Source: Bacillota bacterium (lineage in GTDB: Bacteria; Bacillota; Clostridia; Saccharofermentanales; Fastidiosipilaceae). Taken from it: 64,000 nucleotides of DNA. The translations under genes and the position numbers were made by a program. Below, piece after piece: positions 35,635 through 44,528 of the stretch (the first letter of the stretch is position 1; every line of letters starts with the position of its first letter). The notes under the pieces are model-generated. The model did not search any database. It saw only the letters and a list, made by a program, of their open reading frames with translations, and was not told the origin of the DNA. The DNA lies in contig JAEZWR010000048.1 of the NCBI GenBank assembly GCA_023420115.1, forward strand, positions 186,001 to 250,000, given 5' to 3'.

Positions 35635-35674
35635 ATTATAAGTCAAAATTGCATAACAGAGTATGACTTATAAT
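35635..35674. repeat. 11-bp inverted repeat upstream of the cyclophilin gene
   Basis: ATTATAAGTCA (35635-35645) and its perfect complement (35664-35674) are separated by 18 bases. The right arm contains a TATAAT (35669-35674), so the repeat may overlap the promoter of the next gene and act as an operator. Confidence 0.5.
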
Positions 35675-35707
35675 TAAAAATTAGAATAAAATTAGCTTGG
35701 AGGAAAT

Positions 35708-36337
35708 ATGCAATTAAATAAAATAGTTAAGTTGAATTTTTGTTTTTTGCTAATATTGTCTTCTTTGTCCTTAGTCTCTTGCAATAATTCTAAAAATCAA
35801 ACAAATAAAAATAGTTTGACTAGATCAGATGTAGCAACAAATATTGTTGTAATGAGCGTCGAAAATTACAGACCAATTGTAATTCAACTATATCCAGAAT
35901 ATGCTCCGGAGACAGTTGAAAATTTTCAGAAACTTGTAAGTCAGGGCTTCTATAAAAATTTGACATTTTTCCGCAGTATCAAGGATTTTGTTGTTCAAGG
36001 CGGCGATCCAAACAATAATGGTACAGGGGGACCAGGGTGGACAATTAAAGGTGAATTTAAGGAGAATGGAATAGATAATCCCATTCATCACGCAAGGGGA
36101 GTTGTCTCTATGGGACGCCTAGCCAGTGACAATGATTCTGCCGGTTCACAATTCTTCATTGTTCTATCTGAAGATAGTTCTGATTCACTTGACGGAAACT
36201 ATGCTGCGTTTGGTATGGTTATTGATGGAATGGATGTTATTGACGAAATAGCGGCACTTGAGACAAAGGATGATATTATAGTTGATAAACCAAAGATTGT
36301 TGACATGTATTTTGCAAATTTACCTAGCAATGAATGA
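35708..36337 (+). CDS. cyclophilin-type peptidyl-prolyl isomerase lipoprotein
   Basis: Folding catalyst tethered to the outer face of the cytoplasmic membrane. A type II signal peptide (basic start, hydrophobic stretch, lipobox LVSC) puts the lipidated Cys at 25. The mature part is a cyclophilin domain with FFRSIKDFVVQGGDPNNNGTG (the catalytic Arg and QGGD), GVVSMGR and SAGSQFFIV. GGAGGA ends 4 bases before the ATG. A bidirectional terminator follows, facing the convergent ABC-F gene. Confidence 0.93.
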   Translation: MQLNKIVKLNFCFLLILSSLSLVSCNNSKNQTNKNSLTRSDVATNIVVMSVENYRPIVIQLYPEYAPETVENFQKLVSQGFYKNLTFFRSIKDFVVQGGDPNNNGTGGPGWTIKGEFKENGIDNPIHHARGVVSMGRLASDNDSAGSQFFIVLSEDSSDSLDGNYAAFGMVIDGMDVIDEIAALETKDDIIVDKPKIVDMYFANLPSNE

Positions 36338-36383
36338 GAAATCTACGAATATGTATCAAGGATAGCAAAAATATTATTTGAAT

Positions 36384-36436
36384 ATTAAACACTCATCTCT
36401 ATAAAAAATATATAGGGATGGGTGTTTAATTTTTGT
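36384..36436. terminator. bidirectional terminator between the cyclophilin and ABC-F genes
   Basis: A 20-bp stem with two G-U pairs (36384-36403 with 36411-36430) and a 7-base A-rich loop; T-rich tails exist on both sides. Confidence 0.88.
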
Positions 36437-38473
36437 TTATTTTATTTTTTCGAGTAATTCTGATATTTCATAATAACGAGTATATAATTCTTCTAATCTA
36501 TTTAAAGATTCATTGTATTTACGATAATCATCTGGATTCAATTTATTATTGGTGCTCTCTTCCAAAAATCTTTCATGTTGATTCTCTAAATCAAATATTT
36601 CACTTTCAATTTTTGATAATTCAGTACGAAGATTTGCCAAGCGTTTACGTCTTTCTGAAGGGGGAAGATTAGACCTTATATTATATTTGGCAAATACTCC
36701 GGACTCTTGAGCCTTTGAAGTATCAGAAGAGCTCATGGAATTTATAGATTCATTTCTCTCATTATCTTCCACGAGAGCATCAAAAGGTGAAATAGATTTT
36801 TTTATTGAAGTAGTGATTAGTTTATTATTACTGCCATTACTTGATAATCTTTCTTCTCGATAAAGCTTAAGCCAAGCGGAATATGCATCAAACTCAATTA
36901 CATTATAATCAATGAAACCCCATACCTTAGTAGTTAATTTTTCTACAAAGTAGCGGTCATGACTGACTATCAGAAGGGCTCCTGTATATTCCATAAGAGC
37001 TTTTTCTAAAAGTTCTCTTGAATTGATATCGAGATGATTAGTTGGTTCATCTAGAATGATGAGATCAGGCCTCATTTCTAGAAGTTGGGCAAGATATAAT
37101 CTCTGTCTCTCTCCGCCAGATAGAACAGAAATTTTCTTGTCCAAATCATCTGTAAAAAAAGCAAAATTGGCTAATCTAGCTCGTAATTTACTGATGTCAC
37201 TTATCGAACTAACTGATGAAAAATATTCTAAAACGGTTATATTTTCGTTATCTGATAGAAACACATGCTGTCCCATATATGCTATTTCAGGATTAGCTAC
37301 AATATTGATTCTGCCAGTATCTGGCAATAAGTCAGCCATAAAAACTTTTATCAATGAACTTTTACCACAACCATTGGGCCCCAAAATGGCAATCTTATCA
37401 TCAGCGCAAATATGACCATTGAAATTGCTAAACAAAGGGCGATTAAAAGCCAGACTTAAATTCTTGAAATCAAGCAGGAGGCGTTTATTATCATGTCTGA
37501 TTTCTGGCTTATCTATATTTCCAATATAGATTTTTTTATCTTTATTTATTGATTTGGCTTTTAGCGATTCAAGTTCAGCTTTTAACTTTTTTACCACCCT
37601 ATCCCTAGCATGGTAAGAAGAAATTTTTCTATGACTCAATAGAGTCTGTCTCACTTTTTCTTCGTGTTCAATCTTACTTTCTAAATTCTTTATGCTAGTT
37701 TCAAAAAGCGCCCCGCGTTCTTCCCTTTGTTTGATTGCCGCTGAATAATTACCCTTATATAGATAAAGATTCTTTGATTCAAATGAGGCTATCTTATTAC
37801 ATACAGAATCTAGGATGTATCTATCATGACTAACTAATACTACAGTCTTTTTTAATTGTTTAAGGTAAGATGTTAACCAATCTATTCCGTCAATATCAAG
37901 ATGATTGCTGGGTTCATCAAGAAGCAAAACATCACTATCATTTAATAATAGCTTGGCTAATCTAACTCTAGCTCTTTCACCGCCACTAAGTGTAGATATT
38001 TTTGATTCGGCAAGTGAATTATCAAAGCCTAAGCTTGATAATATTTGCAGAAGTTTAGCTTCGTAGTCGTAAGAACCCGCAAGATGAAACTTATTCTGAA
38101 CATCTTGATATTCGTTCAACAGTTTATCTAAGTTTTGATTATTATTAGACTTAGACATTTTTTCTTCGAGACTTTGTAATTGCTGTTGAAGTCTGTAAAG
38201 ATTCTCATTAAAAAGAACAGTTTGCTCATGATTGACTGTGTCATCAATTTGACTGTAATAGGAGATAATGCAATTTTTGGCAAGCGAAACAGAGCCAGAG
38301 TCAGCATTTTCAAGACCTTTGATAATTCTAAGCAGAGTTGATTTGCCACACCCATTAGGCCCTATCAGACCAATGTGATCGGAAGCATCAATATTTAAAT
38401 TAATATTGCTAAATAGATCTTCTTTATCTGTATTGAATCTTTTACTTAATGAATTAATTTGTATAATCGACAT
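36437..38473 (-). CDS. ABC-F family ATPase
   Basis: Soluble protein with two ABC domains and no membrane part, acting on the ribosome as translation factor or antibiotic-protection protein. Domain 1 has Walker A GPNGCGKST at 38-46 and LSGGERARVRLA...LLLDEPSNHLD; domain 2 has GPNGCGKSS and LSGGERQRLYLA...ILDEPTNHLD. A charged helical linker with HRKISSYHARDRVVKKL joins them, and a coiled coil occupies about 610-678. This layout resembles YdiF/Uup housekeeping types more than a specific resistance factor, but the distinction is not secure from sequence. No ribosome binding site precedes the ATG. Confidence 0.88.
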   Translation of the reverse strand: MSIIQINSLSKRFNTDKEDLFSNINLNIDASDHIGLIGPNGCGKSTLLRIIKGLENADSGSVSLAKNCIISYYSQIDDTVNHEQTVLFNENLYRLQQQLQSLEEKMSKSNNNQNLDKLLNEYQDVQNKFHLAGSYDYEAKLLQILSSLGFDNSLAESKISTLSGGERARVRLAKLLLNDSDVLLLDEPSNHLDIDGIDWLTSYLKQLKKTVVLVSHDRYILDSVCNKIASFESKNLYLYKGNYSAAIKQREERGALFETSIKNLESKIEHEEKVRQTLLSHRKISSYHARDRVVKKLKAELESLKAKSINKDKKIYIGNIDKPEIRHDNKRLLLDFKNLSLAFNRPLFSNFNGHICADDKIAILGPNGCGKSSLIKVFMADLLPDTGRINIVANPEIAYMGQHVFLSDNENITVLEYFSSVSSISDISKLRARLANFAFFTDDLDKKISVLSGGERQRLYLAQLLEMRPDLIILDEPTNHLDINSRELLEKALMEYTGALLIVSHDRYFVEKLTTKVWGFIDYNVIEFDAYSAWLKLYREERLSSNGSNNKLITTSIKKSISPFDALVEDNERNESINSMSSSDTSKAQESGVFAKYNIRSNLPPSERRKRLANLRTELSKIESEIFDLENQHERFLEESTNNKLNPDDYRKYNESLNRLEELYTRYYEISELLEKIK

Positions 38474-39247
38474 AATAAATGGATTATATCAAAGAGCTAG
38501 ACCAAAATCTATTTATATATAACTACAATTAATCAATATATAGTGAGTATACGAAAGAAAAATAGAAAAAATAGCAACTCAATAGCATGATAAGTTTAAT
38601 TTGTGAAATAATTATTACAATAAAAGTTTAACGCTATTTTCTGTCAAAAATAAGAAATCTTCTGAATTCATATATTGACTATGCTTTGACTATACTTAGA
38701 GTGTGAATATTGATTATTAGATGGAAAAATATAAAAATACGAGCAATATATTTGTACTAGTATATTAAATATTAAATTACCAATATTAGTAGTTTCGATT
38801 TAAGATATCAAACATTTGAGTAAGTAATATGTTCAAAAGAAAGAGACATACAAAAGATTGGGAAATAGTAATAACTGAAGAAGATTTAAATAAGAAAAGA
38901 AAATTAGAGGATGAATGGTATTTTTTTGAGAAAGAAATATTATGAACATTTTAATGATTGCTTCCCAACTATGATGATACACACATCTTTGAAAGTTGAT
39001 ATTGAGATGATTAAAAAGCAACAGAAACAGACACTAAAATTGAGGTTAAGCTATTTAGTGAAAATGGAGGGCTCATAGAATATTAGTCTCTAATTTGAAT
39101 AGGTGATGTATTAATTTATAAGCCGTCATTTGTAAGAATATTGTAGTTATAAAAGAAACATGATATATGGATAAGACAATCAATAGGATGCTACAAAGAT
39201 ATAGTATATTTAGAAACAATGAATTTTCTAAATATTGGAGAGAATAA
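38474..39247. other. 774-base stretch without a supported gene
   Basis: Very AT-rich sequence between the ABC-F start and the AAC(3) gene. It contains the ABC-F promoter, a direct repeat of TTGACTAT (38675-38682 and 38686-38693), and a 38-codon frame at 38829-38945 (MFKRKRHTKDWE...) without a ribosome binding site. I see no RNA gene and no recognisable pseudogene. Confidence 0.5.
38483..38511 (-). promoter_or_regulatory. extended -10 promoter for the ABC-F gene
   Basis: On the minus strand TGATATAAT (38491 to 38483) is a consensus extended -10, with a weak -35 TAGATT 17 bases upstream. The start would fall about 3 bases before the ATG, which would give a nearly leaderless message and explains the missing ribosome binding site. 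Confidence 0.5.
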
Positions 39248-40081
39248 ATGTCATACAAATATATGGAAAATGCAATATCAAATAATGATATACCTATCAC
39301 CAAAATGGATTTAATTGAAAAATTTAAAGACATAGGACTCAATAATGGAGATAGTGTAATTGCTCACGTATCATTAAACTCTCTTGGATATGTTATTGGC
39401 GGTGTAGAAACTATATATTTGGCACTTGATACAGTTTTAGGTTTAGATGGAACAATAGTTGTTCCGACTCAAACTATTGAAATAACTGATCCTAGTACTT
39501 GGGAATGCCCGAAAGTACCTGAAAATTGGCTTGATATTATAAGAAAAAATATGCCTCCTTTTAATATTAATACTTCCTATTCTAATGCCATGGGCCATTT
39601 CAGTAATTTTATTAGAACATTACCAGAGTCAGTTAGAAGTTCACATCCTGTATATTCATTTTCTGCGATAGGAAAAAATGCTAGATTAATTACGAAGGAT
39701 CAACCGTTAAATTTTCCACTTGGAAAAAATTCACCTTTAGAAAAATTGTATGACCTAAACGCAAAAGTATTATTAATTGGAACTGATTTTGATTCGAATA
39801 CTTCCATTCATCTTGCCGAAAATTATATAAATAGAGAAACAATTAAAGAAAAATCAAAAATATCTTTAAATGGAACCGAAAAGTGGATTGAATACGATAA
39901 CATAGAATTTAATATTTATGATGATTTTATAGATTTGCAAAAATCTTTTTATACAGATCATAAAGTTAACATTGTAAAAGTTGGCAAGGCTAATATTGAG
40001 GCGTTCAATATGAAAGAATGTGTAGATTTTGCAAAATCATTTTATAAGCAAAAAGAAAGACTTGTGGAGATATATGAATGA
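39248..40081 (+). CDS. AAC(3)-family aminoglycoside N-acetyltransferase-like protein
   Basis: Acetyl-CoA-dependent acetyltransferase of the antibiotic NAT family, which modifies the 3-amino group of 2-deoxystreptamine aminoglycosides. The 277 residues carry the family landmarks: AHVSLNSLGYVIGG at 39-52, GTIVVPTQT, NMPPFNINTS, RSSHPVYSFSAIGKNA at 130-145, FPLGKNSPLEKLY at 157-168, and LLIGTDFDSNTSIHLAE with His188 and Glu191. GGAGA precedes the ATG. It stands alone behind a long non-coding region with its own terminator, as an acquired or accessory gene would. Distant members such as YokD do not give resistance, so the phenotype is open. Confidence 0.85.
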   Translation: MSYKYMENAISNNDIPITKMDLIEKFKDIGLNNGDSVIAHVSLNSLGYVIGGVETIYLALDTVLGLDGTIVVPTQTIEITDPSTWECPKVPENWLDIIRKNMPPFNINTSYSNAMGHFSNFIRTLPESVRSSHPVYSFSAIGKNARLITKDQPLNFPLGKNSPLEKLYDLNAKVLLIGTDFDSNTSIHLAENYINRETIKEKSKISLNGTEKWIEYDNIEFNIYDDFIDLQKSFYTDHKVNIVKVGKANIEAFNMKECVDFAKSFYKQKERLVEIYE

Positions 40082-40146
40082 ATTGTTCTATAAGAAATTT
40101 ATAATATAGATATAATAGATAAATAATAAGATAAGTCGAATTTAAA

Positions 40147-40181
40147 GAAGCACTAACCATATATGAGTTAATGCTTTTTTC
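40147..40181 (+). terminator. intrinsic terminator after the AAC(3)-like gene
   Basis: A 9-bp stem with one C-A mismatch (40149-40157 with 40167-40175), extendable outward, a 9-base loop and a run of T. The rest of the 340-base gap up to pgi holds the pgi promoter and nothing else I recognise. Confidence 0.72.
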
Positions 40182-40354
40182 TATTAAAATTCATAGAATC
40201 TCTGAGTAAAAATTTTGAACTCATTTAGAATTAAAATATCAATTAGGTGCTGTTTTGTTTAGTTATCTCAAATAAACATCTCTATACTACTAATTATAAT
40301 TATCAGAAATATTTATTATCCCAGTTAAATTTCTAAAAATATTATTTAAGTAAA

Positions 40355-40383
40355 TTGAGTAATCCTATTGCAAAGTGTACAAT
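40355..40383 (+). promoter_or_regulatory. pgi promoter
   Basis: The -35 TTGAGT (40355-40360), 17 bases, then -10 TACAAT (40378-40383). The predicted start near 40390 gives a 32-base leader ending in the ribosome binding site. Confidence 0.78.
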
Positions 40384-40421
40384 ATTTTCAATGTATTTAT
40401 ACGAGAGTTGAGGTGCTTTTT

Positions 40422-41750
40422 ATGCTTAAGTTTTCGTCCAGATATGCGAAAGAGTTTGTTGCCTGTGAAGAGCTAGAATTAATTAAGAGTCAGCTTGATG
40501 CGGCTAGCAAACTTTTGGCAGAAAGAAATGGTGCAGGTGCTGATTTTTTAGGTTGGCTAGATCAACCAGTAGAATTTGATAAAGAAGAATTTGAGAGAAT
40601 TAAGAAGTCTGCTGATTTTATAAAAAATAATGTAGAAGTTCTTGTCGTAATTGGAATTGGTGGAAGTTATCTTGGGGCGAGAGCAGTCATAGAGGCATTG
40701 AAAAATCCTTTTGAAAACAAGGGTGTTGAAGTAGTTTTTGCAGGATATAATTTATCTTCATCATATGCTAAATATTTGTCCGATTATTTAAAGGATAAGA
40801 AGTTTGCAATAAATGTTATTTCAAAATCTGGGACAACAACGGAACCAGCAATAAGCTTCAGATTACTTAAGAAACAATTGGAAGAAAAAGTTGGCATAGA
40901 AGAAGCTAGTAAACTTATTTTTGTTACAACAGATAGGGCAAGGGGTGCTCTTAAGAGCTTGGCAGATGAAAAGGGTTATGAAACCTTTGTAGTACCAGAT
41001 GATATAGGAGGCAGATATTCTGTATTATCAGCAGTAGGTCTCTTGCCAATAGCAGCAGCGGGTTTTGATATAACTGAACTAATGAAGGGTGCAGCATCAT
41101 ATAGAGAATATGCGATGAATGCTAGCTTATTAGATAATGAAGCTTATGTTTATGCGGCAGTTAGAAATATTCTTTTAAGAAAAGGATATACTACAGAAAT
41201 TTTGGTCAATTATGAACCTAATCTCCATTTTATCAGTGAGTGGTGGAAACAACTATTTGGTGAGAGTGAGGGAAAAAGTGGAAGAGGAATTTTCCCAGCC
41301 GCTGTTGATAATAGTTCTGATTTACATTCGATGGGTCAATATATACAAGAAGGTAGACGTATTTTATTCGAAACAGTGCTGTGGGTAGACCAAGCCAAAG
41401 AAGACATAATAATAGAAGCTGATGAGGCAAACTTAGATGGTTTGAATTTCTTAAGTGGAATGAGATTGTCAGAAGTAAATAAAAAAGCCATGCAAGGAAC
41501 AGTTTTGGCTCACATCGATGGAGCTGTACCTAATTTGTCTGTAACTATGGAGCAATTAGATGAATTTAATTTAGGTGAAATGATATATTTCTTTGAACTC
41601 GCCTGTGCTTGTTCCGCTTATTTAAATGCAGTCAATCCTTTCGATCAACCAGGTGTTGAAGCTTATAAAAAGAATATGTTTGCCCTCTTAGGTAAGCCCG
41701 GTTATGAGGATATGCGTGAGAAATTAGAAAATAGACTTAAAGAAATATAA
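40422..41750 (+). CDS. pgi: glucose-6-phosphate isomerase
   Basis: Interconverts glucose 6-phosphate and fructose 6-phosphate in glycolysis. The 442-residue length is that of the short Gram-positive PGI. GIGGSYLGARAV, SKSGTTTEPAISFR and GGRYSVLSAVGLLP form the sugar-phosphate site, and LHSMGQYIQEGRR carries the catalytic region. GAGGTG at 40410-40415 fixes the start at ATG 40422. The longer frame to 40368 would begin upstream of the promoter start and is wrong. It is transcribed from its own promoter. Confidence 0.97.
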   Translation: MLKFSSRYAKEFVACEELELIKSQLDAASKLLAERNGAGADFLGWLDQPVEFDKEEFERIKKSADFIKNNVEVLVVIGIGGSYLGARAVIEALKNPFENKGVEVVFAGYNLSSSYAKYLSDYLKDKKFAINVISKSGTTTEPAISFRLLKKQLEEKVGIEEASKLIFVTTDRARGALKSLADEKGYETFVVPDDIGGRYSVLSAVGLLPIAAAGFDITELMKGAASYREYAMNASLLDNEAYVYAAVRNILLRKGYTTEILVNYEPNLHFISEWWKQLFGESEGKSGRGIFPAAVDNSSDLHSMGQYIQEGRRILFETVLWVDQAKEDIIIEADEANLDGLNFLSGMRLSEVNKKAMQGTVLAHIDGAVPNLSVTMEQLDEFNLGEMIYFFELACACSAYLNAVNPFDQPGVEAYKKNMFALLGKPGYEDMREKLENRLKEI

Positions 41751-41995
41751 TTTAGGATTTTAGAAGTATAACATCGAAGCAAGCTTAAAAAATTATTAAA
41801 TCAATAATAAACCATTTATATTTAACACATAGAGATTCTATGATTTAGAGTGAGTTTATAAAATAGATAAAATTGCTTAAATAAATGAAAACGAGGACTT
41901 ATTGTTTATTTAAATGTAAGGTAGTAAAAAGTAAGAATAAGATTAATATCTTCTTTTATTACTAAATTGCATTAATAATTCAATAATACAATTTG

Positions 41996-43144
41996 ATGGC
42001 GAGAAATAAATGGACGGAGGAAAATAGTACTTCGTCCTCATATTTTGAAAAGAATAATTTACCAGTAAACAGACTAAAGTATAAATTTGGTCAAAATTTT
42101 TTGCGTAATAAAGAACTTGCTTATGAGCTTGCAGAGCTTAGCTTGTCAGATAAAAATAGTTTTGTATTTGAGATTGGTGCGGGAGCTGGAGAATTTACAG
42201 AAGCTATTTTAAAAAGGGACTCATGTATTATTTCGTCTGAAATTGATGAGGATCTTCATTCCTATCTAAATGATAAATTTGCACACTACATTGAAAATGG
42301 TGATTTATCTTTTATTTTTGGAGATGCGGAGAGAATAAATTTTGCTGACTTGTATCATATTTATGAAGAGTTGACTAAGCTGACACAACAAAGTACTAGT
42401 TTACAGCCTAATAATATTGCTACATTCTATTATCATAAAAATATATATACTCAAGATTCCCATATCAGCTTAGAACCAACTTGCAATGATGATAACTCTT
42501 TTATCTCTAAAAAATTACAATTTAGAATAAGAGAATTTAACTCTTTTAGGGTATGTGCTAATTTGCCTTATTATCTTACAAGAGAGTTCCTATATAAATT
42601 CTTTTTAGAAATTCCACAAGCAGATAGTTTTGCCTTGATGCTCCAAAAGGAGGCTGCCGAGAGACTTCTTGCCTATTTGCCAAATGAAAAGGGGTATAAA
42701 AGGGATTTATATGGCCCACTTGCAATATTTAGAAGCTTATATGGTAAAGGCAGTATACAGAAAAAAATGGCAAGATCAGACTTTATACCACCGCCGAGAG
42801 TCGACTCATATTTTATTCTGTTAGAAAAGAGTAAATATAATTTTATTCCTGAATTACTCGATAGAAACTTTGCTGATTTTGTGCGTTGTTCTTTTAATAG
42901 ACGAAGAAAAACCTTACTTTATAATCTTCGATCTTATTATTTTAAAGATTTGATAGAAGTAGAAGACAATATTTCTTTTTCTAACAATAATGATATAAAG
43001 TTAAGCAATAATAAAAAATGCATTAATCGAGATGATTTGATTCATATTCTTAATGACTTAAATTATAAGGACACTATAAGGGCAGAAGAACTTGAGCCTA
43101 TGGATTTTGTTCTAATATATAGGAGTATAAAATTAAGAGATTAA
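41996..43144 (+). CDS. rsmA: 16S rRNA dimethyladenosine transferase RsmA, with a large insertion
   Basis: Dimethylates two adjacent adenosines near the 3' end of 16S rRNA. KFGQNFLRN at 30-38, the SAM-binding EIGAGAGEF at 59-67, the catalytic NLPYYLT at 189-195, and the C-terminal PPPRVDSYF and SFNRRRKTL identify it as RsmA rather than an Erm resistance enzyme. At 382 residues it is about 110 longer than normal. Most of the extra is a 60-residue Gln/Asn/Ser-rich insertion at about 120-182 between motif IV approach and NLPYY, plus a longer N-terminus and C-terminal loop. No good ribosome binding site is seen; a TTG at 41993 directly abuts the ATG. Confidence 0.88.
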   Translation: MARNKWTEENSTSSSYFEKNNLPVNRLKYKFGQNFLRNKELAYELAELSLSDKNSFVFEIGAGAGEFTEAILKRDSCIISSEIDEDLHSYLNDKFAHYIENGDLSFIFGDAERINFADLYHIYEELTKLTQQSTSLQPNNIATFYYHKNIYTQDSHISLEPTCNDDNSFISKKLQFRIREFNSFRVCANLPYYLTREFLYKFFLEIPQADSFALMLQKEAAERLLAYLPNEKGYKRDLYGPLAIFRSLYGKGSIQKKMARSDFIPPPRVDSYFILLEKSKYNFIPELLDRNFADFVRCSFNRRRKTLLYNLRSYYFKDLIEVEDNISFSNNNDIKLSNNKKCINRDDLIHILNDLNYKDTIRAEELEPMDFVLIYRSIKLRD

Positions 43145-43204
43145 GGATCTCTTGGTGGACAAAATTGATATTTCTGTCTTTTATTTTCTTTGTGTTGCGA
43201 GGGA

Positions 43205-43906
43205 GTGATTGATATTAGTAAAAAAAGTATACAAAATACCCGCCATTATGAGTTTATTTTTTCTGGTAAGAGATATAGACTCAAGAGCACGAAAAGTATT
43301 GATGAACTTCATAAACTAATAGAACTTGCAAAAGAATATCTTAAGGATCAAATTGAGAATAAATCTGCAGATGATAGCTCTATTTTAGTAGCACTTTTGA
43401 ATTCTATTGATGATAGATTAATAATGGAAGAGCATTATAAGTTATTGCAGACTAAGTATTTACTTTGTAGCAAGCAAAATGATGATATGAGCAGAAGGCT
43501 GCTTTCATTAGAGAAGAGGCTTTTGAAGAGCGAGAAAAGTATTGATAGATTAAATAGGAAAAGTGCTTTTTTACTCAATAAGTTAAACTGTTATGAAGCT
43601 GAAAATGAGAATTCTTTCGATAGTAGCTCTGGCTTTTTAAGTCGTGATAATATAGATAGAAATAAACTCAATACAAAAGCTAAGCACAAAATTAAGTTTA
43701 GTAAGAAAAAGTTTTCTAAAGAGGCAGAAGCAACGCCATTTGAAGAACTTTATGATATATGTCTAAGTGAAAAGGGAAAACTTAAGCCTTTAATTGATGA
43801 AAATAGTATGACATTTATCCCGTCTGAAGAGCTTAATAATAAAGTGCTTATGAAGCCAGAACTTAGTTTGTTTGATTATATGCTTCAAAATGAAATAGAA
43901 AGATAA
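43205..43906 (+). CDS. ZapA-like cell division protein with extended coiled coil
   Basis: Probable FtsZ-ring-associated protein. Residues about 5-75 (HYEFIFSGKRYRLKSTKSIDELHKLIELAKEYL and the following ILVALLNSIDDRL) fit the ZapA fold and its dimer helix. A long coiled coil with regular Leu/Arg spacing follows to about 130, then a low-complexity, basic segment and a C-terminal segment that resembles nothing I know. ZapA is usually about 90-130 residues, and this is 233. The start is unclear: GAGGGAG at 43199-43205 is a good ribosome binding site but overlaps the GTG at 43205, and the only codon at ideal distance is ATT 43214. Confidence 0.62.
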   Translation: MIDISKKSIQNTRHYEFIFSGKRYRLKSTKSIDELHKLIELAKEYLKDQIENKSADDSSILVALLNSIDDRLIMEEHYKLLQTKYLLCSKQNDDMSRRLLSLEKRLLKSEKSIDRLNRKSAFLLNKLNCYEAENENSFDSSSGFLSRDNIDRNKLNTKAKHKIKFSKKKFSKEAEATPFEELYDICLSEKGKLKPLIDENSMTFIPSEELNNKVLMKPELSLFDYMLQNEIER

Positions 43907-43945
43907 ATTTAAAGACCGTTGTTTTTATATTTGGAGGGTTTACTT

Positions 43946-44455
43946 ATGTCTATTAAACTTGCGTATGAATTATGCAGTGAAAATGCAGTTCTTCCGCAGT
44001 ATAAACATTTAGGTGATGCTGGTATGGATATTTATGCTGCTGAGGATGTTATTATAAAGGCAGGAGAAACAGTAGCAGTTGGCACTGGACTTAAAATATA
44101 TATTCCAGAGGGATATGAAATACAGCTTAGACCTAGAAGTGGTCTGTCGCTTAATAGTAGATTGAGATTGCCAAATAGTCCAGCGACAATAGATGCTGGA
44201 TATAGAGATGAGATTAAAGTTATTATTTGGAATTCTAGCCCAGATGAAGCTTGCTTCAGTCGTGCATTAGATACGTATACGCTTGATGTAAAGGGTAGCC
44301 CAGCTGGCCATTATCATATTAAAAAGGGCGATAGAATTTGCCAAATGGTATTAAAAAGAATCGATATAGCCGAGTGGGTTGACTTAGAACAATTTGATGA
44401 AAATAAATTAGTATCGGATAGACAAGGTGGACTTGGGCATAGTGGCTTGAGATGA
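43946..44455 (+). CDS. dut: dUTP diphosphatase, trimeric type
   Basis: Hydrolyses dUTP to dUMP and pyrophosphate, keeping uracil out of DNA. Motif I (AGMDIYA), motif II (RPRSGL), motif III (IDAGYRDEIKV) and motif IV (GDRICQMVL) are intact. Motif V near the C-terminus reads RQGGLGHSG instead of the usual RGSGGFGSTG, with the glycines retained. The length is 169 residues. GGAGGG at 43933-43938 selects the ATG at 43946; the frame is open 27 bases upstream. Confidence 0.94.
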   Translation: MSIKLAYELCSENAVLPQYKHLGDAGMDIYAAEDVIIKAGETVAVGTGLKIYIPEGYEIQLRPRSGLSLNSRLRLPNSPATIDAGYRDEIKVIIWNSSPDEACFSRALDTYTLDVKGSPAGHYHIKKGDRICQMVLKRIDIAEWVDLEQFDENKLVSDRQGGLGHSGLR

Positions 44456-44528
44456 GGGTTATAGCTAATTCAAAATTTGTTTTAGTGTAGATGTCAATAT
44501 ATTTTTGATAAAAGAATGGAAGAGTAGA

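Noticed and set aside
36433..36672. 79-codon plus-strand frame at the ABC-F 3' end
   Set aside because: It lies antisense to the conserved ABC-F coiled coil and lacks a ribosome binding site.
38829..38945. 38-codon frame, MFKRKRHTKDWE...
   Set aside because: No convincing ribosome binding site, too short for a family, and in an AT-rich region where such frames arise by chance.
41993..41998. Leaderless start for rsmA from TACAAT at 41987
   Set aside because: The -10 would place the transcription start at or inside the start codon and the best -35 is only 14 bases away.
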